Below, one piece after another: positions 1 through 7,142 of a DNA stretch of 22,709 nucleotides (position 1 is its first letter; every line of letters begins with the position of its first letter). The stretch lies in NCBI GenBank assembly GCA_902488525.1, contig CABTWP010000034.1, forward strand, positions 1 through 22,709. The letters are read 5' to 3'. The notes beneath the pieces were generated by a model. The model was not told the DNA's origin, ran no database searches, and saw only the letters and a program-made list of their open reading frames with translations. The position numbers and the translations under genes were made by a program. This stretch comes from an uncultured Collinsella sp. (lineage in GTDB: Bacteria > Actinomycetota > Coriobacteriia > Coriobacteriales > Coriobacteriaceae).

Positions 1-39
1 GCACTTCGTGCGGCGAGGGCTTCTTGCGTCCTGCGGAAT

Positions 40-89
40 GTTTTGGGAGGTGACCCAAACAGCCCCGGCTGGGGTCCTGTGTAGTCACC
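40..89. other. Structured segment with alternative hairpins, function unknown
   Basis: TTTGGG (42-47) can pair with CCCAAA (54-59). Alternatively GGTGAC (49-54) can pair with GTCACC (84-89), enclosing a GCCCC/GGGGT hairpin at 62-75. The two foldings share bases 49-54, so they exclude each other. This may be the end of an upstream gene's leader or trailer, or a small RNA; no known riboswitch signature was recognised. The rest of 1-182 shows no convincing gene. Confidence 0.3.
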
Positions 90-182
90 CTTTAGGCGGA
101 ACTCTCCTAATTATTTGGATGAGTCGTTTACTTACTTGTGCTGTTACCGTCTTCCCGCTGTTGTTGGGGTATGCTTTGTTCG

Positions 183-200
183 TATGTAAACGTTTGACAT
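183..200. promoter_or_regulatory. LacI-family operator upstream of its own regulator gene
   Basis: The right half is a perfect match to the palindrome ATGTCAAACGTTTGACAT implied by the sites at 1286-1366; the left half is degenerate (TATGT). It ends 19 bases before the regulator's ATG, which fits autoregulation. The shared half-site is seen; regulator binding is inferred. Confidence 0.65.
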
Positions 201-219
201 GTTGATGGGGGAGGGTGCT

Positions 220-1230
220 ATGGCTCGCGAGGGCGCTCGTTCTAAGGATTCTGCTAAGCCTGGCATCAAGGAAGTTGCAGCGGTGGCGGGGGTTTCGCCT
301 ACTACGGTATCTCGCGTGCTTAATAATCGCGGCTATATTAGCCAAGAGACCCGCGATAAGGTCCATGCCGCGATGGAGCGCATCAACTATACGCCCAACG
401 ATATCGCCCGTGCCATGCTCAACGGTCGCCTGAATCTTATCGGTATGATCGTTCCCTTTGTGAGCAGCCCGTTCCATGCTCAGGTTGTGCAGGCGGTCGA
501 GCGCACGTTAGCGGAAAACGGCTTTAAGATGTTGCTGTGCAACAGCGCCAATCGACCCGATCTTGAGCGTTCCTATATTGACATGCTCCGCCGCAATATG
601 GTCGACGGCGTCATCGTCAACTCCCTCAATATCGGTGCCGAGGCATATGCCGAGATGGGCTTGAGCCTGGTTGGCATCGACTGCGATCTTGGCGAGGGCT
701 CTGTCCAGATTGCAAGTGACAGCTATGGCATTGGCGAGCTCGCCACGCGCCGTCTGATTGATGACGGCTGCAGGCGTATCCTGTGCCTGCGCAGCAATAG
801 CCGCATGCGCATGCCTGCCAATAAGCGTACCGATGCCTACCTCGATGTTGTTGAGCAGGCCGGTTTGTCCGCGCTTGTTCGTGAGGTTGAGTTCGTTAAG
901 CCCGACGACGAAAAGGGCGCGGTCGTTGCGAAGATCCTCGATGAGAACCCCGATATTGACGGCATCTTTGCGGGAGACGATACGATGGCGGCCATCTGTC
1001 TCAACGTGATGAAGCAGCGCGGCTTGAGCGCTCCAGACGATATTAAGGTCGTGGGCGCGGATGGTGCCCGCCGAACTATGACGTTTATGCCTGACTTAAC
1101 AACCGTACGTCAAGATATCGATCGCATCGGAGAGCTCGCGGCGCAATCCATCATCGCTCTTATTAACGGCGATAATCCCGAATCGAATATCAAGCTCCCC
1201 GTTGAACTCATTGAGGGCAAAACCGCGTAG
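220..1230 (+). CDS. LacI/GalR-family transcriptional regulator of the fructoside cluster
   Basis: This is a DNA-binding sugar-responsive regulator of 336 residues, normal for the family. An N-terminal helix-turn-helix (about residues 17-36, with VSPTTVSRVLN) is followed by the hinge around residues 60-70 (PNDIARAML). A periplasmic-binding-protein-like effector domain fills residues 72-336 and contains the typical DGVIVNS and GDDTMA segments. The start at 220 is chosen over an in-frame ATG at 199 because a strong GGGGAGGG ribosome site (207-214) lies just before it and the operator covers 199. It precedes a GH32/PTS/GH32 cluster, and near-identical palindromes sit in front of it and of the first GH32 gene, so it is probably the local repressor. 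The inducer is likely a fructose-containing sugar or its phosphate (inference). Confidence 0.9.
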   Translation: MAREGARSKDSAKPGIKEVAAVAGVSPTTVSRVLNNRGYISQETRDKVHAAMERINYTPNDIARAMLNGRLNLIGMIVPFVSSPFHAQVVQAVERTLAENGFKMLLCNSANRPDLERSYIDMLRRNMVDGVIVNSLNIGAEAYAEMGLSLVGIDCDLGEGSVQIASDSYGIGELATRRLIDDGCRRILCLRSNSRMRMPANKRTDAYLDVVEQAGLSALVREVEFVKPDDEKGAVVAKILDENPDIDGIFAGDDTMAAICLNVMKQRGLSAPDDIKVVGADGARRTMTFMPDLTTVRQDIDRIGELAAQSIIALINGDNPESNIKLPVELIEGKTA

Positions 1231-1285
1231 TTCATCCCGTGCCAAAAGAATTCCTCAAACGCCTCTGATGACCGTTCACCGGCAT

Positions 1286-1303
1286 ATGTCAACCGTTTGC
1301 CGA
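1286..1303. promoter_or_regulatory. Upstream auxiliary LacI operator
   Basis: The left half ATGTCAA and core CCGTTTG match the operator palindrome; the right end is degenerate. Its centre is about 46 bp from the next site, close to four and a half helical turns. It may serve as an auxiliary site for cooperative binding. Confidence 0.5.
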
Positions 1304-1331
1304 CGACTGGAACTGCGAAAAGACGTATTGG

Positions 1332-1366
1332 TGTGAAAACGTTTGACATATGAAAACGATTGACAT
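1332..1366. promoter_or_regulatory. Double LacI operator at the GH32 promoter
   Basis: Two operator copies lie head to tail, at 1332-1349 and 1349-1366. Each has AAAACG followed by an intact TTGACAT right half. Their centres are 17 bp apart, and each copy contains a TTGACA usable as a -35 box, so bound repressor would cover the promoter. Confidence 0.7.
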
Positions 1367-1371
1367 ATCTT
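1343..1371 (+). promoter_or_regulatory. Promoter of the GH32/PTS operon
   Basis: A consensus -35 box TTGACA (1343-1348) is separated by 17 bases from TATCTT (1366-1371). The promoter lies inside the operator pair, the standard layout for repression by steric occlusion. Confidence 0.6.
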
Positions 1372-1413
1372 GCCATTGTACCGAGTTAGTATGTCGTGGA
1401 AAGGAAGTCTCGG

Positions 1414-2796
1414 ATGCACAAGGTGTATTACCAGCCTGAGGGAATTTGGGTAGGCGACATCATGCCGTACGGCGAGGACGGCACGTTCTATCTCTATCAT
1501 CAGCGTGACACGCGTAACCCCGAACCTTTCGGAGAGCCGTTTGGCTGGGCACTCGCTACGACCAAGGATTTCGTCAACTACAAGGACTTTGGCGAGAGCC
1601 TTGAGCGCGGCGGCGACGAGGAAGTCGACCAGTACATTTATGCCGGCACGGTGTTTAAGGTGGGCGACAAGTACCATGCGCTCTACACTGGTTGCAATCG
1701 CGATAAGGTCCGCGCACGTTTGATGAAGCAGGTTCTTCTTCACGCAACGAGCGACGACGCCGTCAAGTGGGAGAAGAACATCGCCGAGACGCTGCTTCCG
1801 CCCCAGGAGGGTTACGATGACCGCAACTGGCGCGATCCCTTTGTGCTTTGGGATGAGGAGAACGAAGAGTACATGCTCATCCTCGGCACGCGTGTGGGCG
1901 AGGACAAGCGTCTGATGACCGGCCGCCTGGTCAAGTTCACCTCCAAGGATCTGACCAACTGGGAGTTCCAGGGCGACTGGTGGAACCCGGGCCTGTACAC
2001 CATGTTTGAGATGCCTGATCTCTTTAAGATGGGCGACTGGTGGTACCTCGTCTTTTCCGAGTACAGCGACGGCAACAAGACCCGTTACCGCATGTCCAAG
2101 TCCATCAACGGTCCTTGGATTACCCCCGCTGACGACTCCTTCGACGGCCGCGCGTACTACGCCGCTCGCACCGCATTCGATGGCGAGCGTCGCGTTCTCT
2201 TTGGTTGGGTTCCTACGCGTGACGAGGGCGGCGACCCCAGCTCTTACCTATGGGGTGGCACCTTTATGCCCCTCGAGATCGTTCAGCGTGCCGACGGAAC
2301 GCTCGGCACCAAGCTCCCCGACAGCATGCTTGGCGCCTTTGGCGAGGCTAAGGCAGTCGAGACCTTTGAGCTTTCCTGCGAGTCGGGCAAGGTCGAGCAG
2401 GTGCTCGCCGCGGATGCCGGCTCCACCTACTTGCTCGATGCCGACATTGAGCTCGGCGGTAACGCTGCCGGCTTCTCGGTGAAGCTTGCCGAGGACGCCG
2501 AGTCCGGTCTTGCCTATGAGTTCCGCGCCAACCTGCGTGAGGGCAAGCTCGAGTTTACGGCGGCCCCCCAGTATCCGTGGTTCCAGGTCAACAACATGGG
2601 CCTCGAGCGTCCGTTGTTCTTTAAGGGCGAGGGCACTCATCATGTGCGCCTGGTCGTTGACGACGATATCGCGACCATCTTTGTCGATGATGTTGCGCTT
2701 AACGCGCGCTTCTGCAATAAGCAGGGCCAGGGTGTGGCACTGACGGTCACCGACGGTACGCTCAAGTGCGCAAATGCAACGATCGCGTCTCTGTAA
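1414..2796 (+). CDS. Divergent GH32-family glycoside hydrolase (fructosidase-like)
   Basis: This 460-residue five-bladed beta-propeller enzyme probably cleaves or transfers fructosyl units. The GH32 landmarks are present but altered. The nucleophile motif usually WxNDPNG reads WVGDIMP, with Asp15 as the likely nucleophile. The RDP motif is intact (Trp139-Arg-Asp141-Pro). The usual ECPD acid/base motif reads EMPDLF, with Glu199 and Met in place of Cys. Residues from about 300 form the C-terminal beta-sandwich. The ATG at 1414 is preferred to an in-frame GTG at 1396 because AAAGGAAG (1399-1406) is well spaced from it. It leads the PTS gene by 45 bases. The cytoplasmic location (no signal peptide) and PTS context suggest a phosphorylated or short fructoside substrate. 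The exact substrate cannot be read from sequence. Confidence 0.8.
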   Translation: MHKVYYQPEGIWVGDIMPYGEDGTFYLYHQRDTRNPEPFGEPFGWALATTKDFVNYKDFGESLERGGDEEVDQYIYAGTVFKVGDKYHALYTGCNRDKVRARLMKQVLLHATSDDAVKWEKNIAETLLPPQEGYDDRNWRDPFVLWDEENEEYMLILGTRVGEDKRLMTGRLVKFTSKDLTNWEFQGDWWNPGLYTMFEMPDLFKMGDWWYLVFSEYSDGNKTRYRMSKSINGPWITPADDSFDGRAYYAARTAFDGERRVLFGWVPTRDEGGDPSSYLWGGTFMPLEIVQRADGTLGTKLPDSMLGAFGEAKAVETFELSCESGKVEQVLAADAGSTYLLDADIELGGNAAGFSVKLAEDAESGLAYEFRANLREGKLEFTAAPQYPWFQVNNMGLERPLFFKGEGTHHVRLVVDDDIATIFVDDVALNARFCNKQGQGVALTVTDGTLKCANATIASL

Positions 2797-2803
2797 TGGC
2801 ATC

Positions 2804-2813
2804 AAAACGTTTT
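2804..2813. promoter_or_regulatory. Operator-like palindrome before the PTS gene
   Basis: A perfect 10-bp palindrome AAAACGTTTT shares the AAACGTTT core of the LacI operators at 183-200 and 1332-1366. It lies in the short gap between the first GH32 gene and the PTS gene and may be a weaker internal site. Its flanks do not match the full operator. Confidence 0.35.
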
Positions 2814-2841
2814 ATGATTTCGTAAGGGAATGGAGAGGAAC

Positions 2842-4293
2842 ATGGACTACAAAGTAGTGTCTCAGCAAGTCGTCGATAACGTCGGCGGTCTGGAGAACAT
2901 CGAGGGCGCCACGCATTGCGTTACGCGTCTGCGTCTGGTGCTCAAGGATACGAGCAAGTACAACAAGGCCGAGCTCGAGAACATCGATGGCGTCAAGGGC
3001 GTGCTGTACAACAGCGGCCAGCTCATGATCATCTTCGGTACCGGTACCGTCAACAAGGTCTACGATGAGTTTATGGCTCTGACGGGCGTTAAGGAGATCA
3101 GCGCTTCCGAGGTCAAGGGCGCCGAGGCGGACAAGAAGGGCAAGTTCTTCTCGGTCCTCAAGGTATTCTCGGATATCTTTATCCCCATCATTCCCGCTTT
3201 CGTCGGCGCTGCTATCATCATCGGCCTTAAGTCGCTGATCGTTGCCAACGGCCTCTTTGGCATGGAGGGCAGCCTTGCCGACCACAGCGAGTTCCTCAAG
3301 AACCTCGCAAGCTTCTTTGCCATTATCGCCACCACGTTTGACTACCTGCCTGTCCTGGTTATGTACAGCGCGGTCAAGCGTTTTGGCGGTAACCCGATCC
3401 TGGGCATCCTCGTCGGTATCGTCATGGTTCATCCGAGCCTTATGAACCGCAACGCGTTCGTTATGGACCCGACGGGTGCTGAGTATTGGAACTTTGGTCC
3501 GCTCTCCATTCCCATGGTTGCTTTCCAGGGCGGCGTGTTCCCTGCAATCCTGACTGCCTGGTTTATGGCCAAGGTCGAGAAGATTGCCCAGAAGTACATT
3601 CCCGAGGTTGTCTCGTTTGTCTTTGTCCCGACCGTTACCCTGATTCTTGCCAACGTCGCCCTGTTCACCGTGTTCGGCCCGCTCGGCAACCTGATTGGCG
3701 ACGTCCTTGCCGGCGTAATCGATGTCCTGTACAACAGGATGGGCGTCTTTGGTGCCTTTGTCTTCGCTGCGTTCCTGCAACCGCTCGTCGTTACCGGTAC
3801 GCATCAGTTCATCCAGGGTATCGAGGCTAATCTCGTTGCCACGACCGGCTTCAACTACATTCAGGCCATCTGGTCCGTTTCCATCATCGCCCAGGGCGGC
3901 GGCGCCATCGGTATGTATCTCATTCACAAGAAGCATTCCAAAGAGCGCAACATCTGCATGTCGTCCTTTATCCCGACGCTGGTCGGAATCTCCGAGCCCG
4001 CTATCTTTGCTGCAAACATGCGCTATTCGATCATTCCGTTCATCTGCGCTTGCATCGGTGCAGGCTGCGGCGGTGCCTTCGTGAAACTCTTTGAGGTACG
4101 CGCTATCGGTCAGGGTCTGACCGGCGTGCTTGGCCTGCTCATCGTCACGCCCGAGACCCTCGTGTGGTATGTGGCTGGCAATCTCATCGCCTTTATTGTG
4201 CCGATCGTCTTGATCTTTGCCTACAACAAGGCAAAGGGCGTGCCGACCACCGATGAAGAGGGCGCTGGCGCTGGCTTCGACGTTAGCTTCTAG
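2842..4293 (+). CDS. PTS sugar transporter EIIBC component (sucrose/beta-glucoside type)
   Basis: This membrane permease imports and phosphorylates a sugar using phosphate passed from HPr through EIIA. The 483-residue protein has an N-terminal EIIB domain with the phosphorylatable Cys26 in THCVTRLR. The hydrophobic EIIC domain begins near residue 95 (FSDIFIPIIPAFVG) and carries GISEPAIF at 382-389 and a TGTHQF loop. No EIIA domain follows, so the protein ends after EIIC and must use an EIIA encoded elsewhere. The ATG at 2842 is chosen over one at 2830 because GGAGAGGA (2832-2839) precedes it. It lies between two GH32 genes, so a sucrose-like fructoside is the probable cargo. Trehalose or beta-glucoside specificity cannot be excluded by motifs alone. 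Confidence 0.9.
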   Translation: MDYKVVSQQVVDNVGGLENIEGATHCVTRLRLVLKDTSKYNKAELENIDGVKGVLYNSGQLMIIFGTGTVNKVYDEFMALTGVKEISASEVKGAEADKKGKFFSVLKVFSDIFIPIIPAFVGAAIIIGLKSLIVANGLFGMEGSLADHSEFLKNLASFFAIIATTFDYLPVLVMYSAVKRFGGNPILGILVGIVMVHPSLMNRNAFVMDPTGAEYWNFGPLSIPMVAFQGGVFPAILTAWFMAKVEKIAQKYIPEVVSFVFVPTVTLILANVALFTVFGPLGNLIGDVLAGVIDVLYNRMGVFGAFVFAAFLQPLVVTGTHQFIQGIEANLVATTGFNYIQAIWSVSIIAQGGGAIGMYLIHKKHSKERNICMSSFIPTLVGISEPAIFAANMRYSIIPFICACIGAGCGGAFVKLFEVRAIGQGLTGVLGLLIVTPETLVWYVAGNLIAFIVPIVLIFAYNKAKGVPTTDEEGAGAGFDVSF

Positions 4294-4332
4294 TTGAGCC
4301 GTTCAGTGTAATCTGCGGATAAGTCCATTTGA

Positions 4333-4370
4333 GGAAGGGCGTTCGGCTCGTGTGAGTCGAACGCCCTTCC
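4333..4370. other. 17-bp intercistronic hairpin without U-tract
   Basis: A 17-bp stem with one G-T pair closes on a GTGT tetraloop between the PTS gene and the second GH32 gene. No T-run follows on either side, so it is not a classical intrinsic terminator. It could stabilise the upstream mRNA, mark a processing site or lower expression of the downstream gene. Confidence 0.6.
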
Positions 4371-4388
4371 CTATAGACGAGAAGGTCA

Positions 4389-5837
4389 ATGGCGATGTTT
4401 AATCAAAAAAATAAGGTGACACGCGCGGACTATGAGCAGTGGCGAGCCGGACAGGATGAGACGGCGGCTCGCATCGCTTCCGACCCCGATAGACTCCTGT
4501 TTCATGTGGAGCCTGAGCTCGGCTGGCTCAACGACCCCAACGGTTTGGTTCAGATTGGTGATACATATCACATCTATCATCAATACGATCCGTTTGATGC
4601 TGCGCATGGCGGTCCAGTGCTTTGGAACCATCTGACGACAAAGGATTTTGTGACGTACGAGAATCACGGCCCCGTGCTGTTCCCCGATTCCGATTTGGAT
4701 TCGAGTGGAGCGTATTCTGGTTCTGCCTTTGTACGTGATGGCAAGATTCACTACTTCTATACCGGCAACGTCAAGCATTTTGACCGCGATGATTACGACT
4801 ACGTGTTGACGGGCCGTGAGCAAAACCAGATTCATATGGTTGCGGAGAACCCCGACGAATTGGGCGAGAAGCGCATAGCTGTTGGACCGGTCGATTACCC
4901 CGACGATATCGGCACGCACGTGCGTGACCCCAAAATCCTTGAACACGATGGTATCTACTACATGGTTCTCGGCGCTCGTACGAAAGACGACCGTGGCTGC
5001 GTGCTTGTCTATACCTCGAGCGATCTAGAGGACTGGAGCTATGCGACGCGCATTGAGCTAGGCGAGAAGTTTGGTTTTATGTGGGAGTGCCCTGATCTGT
5101 TTGAGCTCGATGGCGAGCTTATTCTCGTTTGCTGTCCGCAGGGCGTGCCCGCCGTTGGTTGGCGTTACCGCAATCCGCACCAGTGCGTGTGGTTTTCCAT
5201 CGAGGCCGATTGGGAGGCGCCGAGCTTTAAGATCGCCGGGCAGGGCATGCCTCCGATGGTCGATGCCGGTTTTGATTTCTATGCCCCGCAGTCCTTTGAG
5301 GATGCGGCAGGTCGACGCTTGATGATCGGATGGTCGGGTTGCCCCGATGCGACGGCAGAAAGCCCGACGGTGGCACGCGGATGGCAGTGCGCGTTGACGG
5401 TGCCGAGAGAGCTGAGCATGCGCGGTGGCAAGCTCTGCCAGCAGCCGGCGCACGAGATTGAGAGGATGCGCGGCGACTGCGTTCGTACCGTAGGCGGAGG
5501 GACCGTCGAGGAGCCGGGACGCCTGTTTGATGTTGTGGTTTCCTGTGAGGGAGCTAAGATGATCGAGCTCGAAATCCGCAAGGGTGTCTTTGTGCGTTAT
5601 GCGGACGGGATGCTTACCCTCGATATGGGCGACGAAGGCTATGGGCGCGACCAGAGGTCGATCGAGCTCAGCGAGCTTCGCGACCTGCGTGTGCTTTCGG
5701 ACACTACGATGGTCGAGATTTTTGCTAACGGCGGCGAGGCGGCACTTACGAGCCGCACCTATTCGTCGGCGGTACCGGCGATGGGGCTGCGCTCCGAGGG
5801 TGCAGCGTCGATGAATTTCTACCGCCTCGTGCATTAA
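4389..5837 (+). CDS. scrB: Sucrose-6-phosphate hydrolase, GH32 (beta-fructofuranosidase)
   Basis: This cytoplasmic enzyme hydrolyses sucrose 6-phosphate, delivered by the PTS, to glucose 6-phosphate and fructose. All GH32 motifs are canonical: WLNDPNG with nucleophile Asp49, YSGSA near residue 109, RDP with Asp180, and WECPDLF with acid/base Glu233. A C-terminal beta-sandwich covers roughly residues 340-482. The length of 482 is normal for ScrB. The ATG at 4389 lies only three bases after GAGAAGG (4379-4385); the second in-frame ATG at 4395 is better spaced and may be the true start. It is 95 bases downstream of the PTS gene across a strong hairpin. The gene probably belongs to the same sugar operon. 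Action on unphosphorylated fructo-oligosaccharides is also possible. Confidence 0.88.
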   Translation: MAMFNQKNKVTRADYEQWRAGQDETAARIASDPDRLLFHVEPELGWLNDPNGLVQIGDTYHIYHQYDPFDAAHGGPVLWNHLTTKDFVTYENHGPVLFPDSDLDSSGAYSGSAFVRDGKIHYFYTGNVKHFDRDDYDYVLTGREQNQIHMVAENPDELGEKRIAVGPVDYPDDIGTHVRDPKILEHDGIYYMVLGARTKDDRGCVLVYTSSDLEDWSYATRIELGEKFGFMWECPDLFELDGELILVCCPQGVPAVGWRYRNPHQCVWFSIEADWEAPSFKIAGQGMPPMVDAGFDFYAPQSFEDAAGRRLMIGWSGCPDATAESPTVARGWQCALTVPRELSMRGGKLCQQPAHEIERMRGDCVRTVGGGTVEEPGRLFDVVVSCEGAKMIELEIRKGVFVRYADGMLTLDMGDEGYGRDQRSIELSELRDLRVLSDTTMVEIFANGGEAALTSRTYSSAVPAMGLRSEGAASMNFYRLVH

Positions 5838-5856
5838 TCGTGCTTGGAGCACGATT
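5836..5856 (+). terminator. Hairpin at the end of the sugar cluster
   Basis: A perfect 9-bp inverted repeat (AATCGTGCT / AGCACGATT) with a 3-base loop begins in the stop codon of the GH32 gene. The downstream sequence is not T-rich, so termination strength is doubtful. Confidence 0.45.
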
Positions 5857-5896
5857 GGACTTGCTGGGTGAAATGTGTCGCAGTTGCTGCGGCCAA

Positions 5897-5925
5897 CTAC
5901 CGTTTATCGCGTATAGCTACCGTTT
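5897..5925. repeat. Direct repeat CTACCGTTT, 20-bp spacing
   Basis: CTACCGTTT occurs at 5897-5905 and 5917-5925, two helical turns apart. The second copy overlaps the -35 box of the putative degV promoter. This is the usual pattern for a regulator contacting one DNA face; the regulator is unknown. A weaker TACCGTGT lies at 5951. Confidence 0.4.
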
Positions 5926-5952
5926 GCGGGATAAGCAACACTCATTTATATA
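5924..5952 (+). promoter_or_regulatory. Putative promoter of the degV transcript
   Basis: TTGCGG (5924-5929) and TATATA (5947-5952) are 17 bases apart. A start near 5959 would give a leader of about 150 bases before degV. Confidence 0.45.
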
Positions 5953-5989
5953 CCGTGTAATATCTTAGTTAAGCACGGAGTTTTCCAGG

Positions 5990-6031
5990 GAGACGCTGTC
6001 CTTTGTTGTGTGCAAGGGACGGCGTCTCTTT
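5990..6031 (+). terminator. Hairpin followed by TTT in the degV leader
   Basis: A stem of 12 pairs plus two more beyond a single bulge (arms 5990-6003 and 6014-6028) closes a 10-base loop and is followed by TTT. It resembles a weak intrinsic terminator or attenuator located between the promoter and degV. A short untranslated RNA ending here is also possible. Confidence 0.4.
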
Positions 6032-6107
6032 GGCGCTTGTAGGTCGCTGCGCAACAGTGCGGTGGCCTGTGCTTGATATTGGAAAGTCGACGTTGAGATG
6101 GGTCGTG

Positions 6108-6968
6108 ATGATAATGAGCAAGTACGTAATCGTGGTTGAGTCTGGTTCGGATGTGACGCCGGAGCTTTGCGAACGCTACGGTATCGTGCGCGTGCCTATG
6201 CATGTCACGATTGGTGACGAGACCGTCGAGGACGGCTCGATCGATCCGCTCGAGATTTATTCGCGCTGCAACGAGTTTGGTGTGATGCCCAAGACCAGTG
6301 GCTGTTCGCCAGCGGATTTTGCGCATGTGTACGACCGCATCCATGCCGAGCAACCCGACGCGACTATTTTGCATCTTGCATATTCCGAGGCCACGACCTG
6401 TTCGCATCAGTCTTCTAAGATTGCGGCTCAGGGGCGCGACTACGTGTTCTCCATGGACACGCGCTTTGTCTCGGTGGGCCAGTCGCTCGTTGTCGTCGAG
6501 ACCGCCAAGTATATTGAGGCTCATCCCGATGCCACCGTTGACGAGATCTTTGCATTTACGAACTCCGTCATGGACCGCGTGTTGCTGGGTTTTGTTCCTA
6601 CGGACCTTGCCTTCCTTAAGGCGGGCGGTCGCTTGTCCAACGTCGCATTCCTTGGTGCCCATCTGCTCAAGATTAAGCCCTGCATTGAGGTGACGGGCGG
6701 TAAGTTCGTGGCGACCAAGAAGTTCCGCGGTTCTATGCTCAAGTGCGCCCGCGCCTTCATTGACCACATGGTTGCGAAGGGCGAGATTGACTACTCGCAC
6801 ATTGGCCTGGCGTATTCGGTGGGCCTTTCCCAGGAGCTGCGCGATGACATGGAAGTCTATGCGCATGACCTGGGCTTTAAGGACGTTACCTGGACTCAAG
6901 TCGGCGGCGTCATCTCGAGCCACTGTGGCCCGACCGCCTTCGGTGCGGTGCTCACGCTTAAGGCGTAA
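6108..6968 (+). CDS. DegV family (FakB-like) fatty-acid-binding protein
   Basis: DegV/FakB proteins bind one fatty acid and, with the kinase FakA, present it for phosphorylation before phospholipid synthesis. The early segment ESGSDVTPEL is the DegV N-terminal strand-turn. KTSGCSPADF corresponds to the conserved TSxPSxxxF ligand loop. FLKAGGRLSNVAFLG followed by LKIKPCIEV is the family's central signature. Its length of about 286 residues is normal. No Shine-Dalgarno site is strong: the ATG at 6108 and the ATG at 6114 (MSKYVIVV) are both possible, and 6108 is better spaced from a GAG at 6095-6097. No fakA partner is in the window. The gene appears monocistronic behind a structured leader. Confidence 0.9.
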   Translation: MIMSKYVIVVESGSDVTPELCERYGIVRVPMHVTIGDETVEDGSIDPLEIYSRCNEFGVMPKTSGCSPADFAHVYDRIHAEQPDATILHLAYSEATTCSHQSSKIAAQGRDYVFSMDTRFVSVGQSLVVVETAKYIEAHPDATVDEIFAFTNSVMDRVLLGFVPTDLAFLKAGGRLSNVAFLGAHLLKIKPCIEVTGGKFVATKKFRGSMLKCARAFIDHMVAKGEIDYSHIGLAYSVGLSQELRDDMEVYAHDLGFKDVTWTQVGGVISSHCGPTAFGAVLTLKA

Positions 6969-7046
6969 AGGCCGCAGGCGAGCGTTCTTCAGCCTGACAT
7001 CTCGACGTAGACCCCAGCCATGGTGATGGGGGATAGATTAAAACGT

Positions 7047-7095
7047 GCCATTCTAGCCCGAGACGTTTAAACGCAAGCGCATGGGCTAGAATGGC
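7047..7095. promoter_or_regulatory. 13-bp perfect inverted repeat before pflA
   Basis: GCCATTCTAGCCC (7047-7059) is perfectly inverted at 7083-7095. The 23-base interval contains the palindrome CGTTTAAACG (7064-7073). It ends 47 bases before the pflA start. It could be the terminator hairpin of degV, an operator pair, or a folded leader of pflA. Confidence 0.5.
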
Positions 7096-7142
7096 TCTGG
7101 CATTTTAATTGGTTGCATCCAAGGAGAGGCAAGGTAGCGGGA

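Noticed and set aside
2812..3936. 374-codon - strand open frame opposite the PTS gene
   Set aside because: Asp/Glu/His/Asn-rich antisense translation without recognisable domain; the PTS EIIBC on the + strand is certain.
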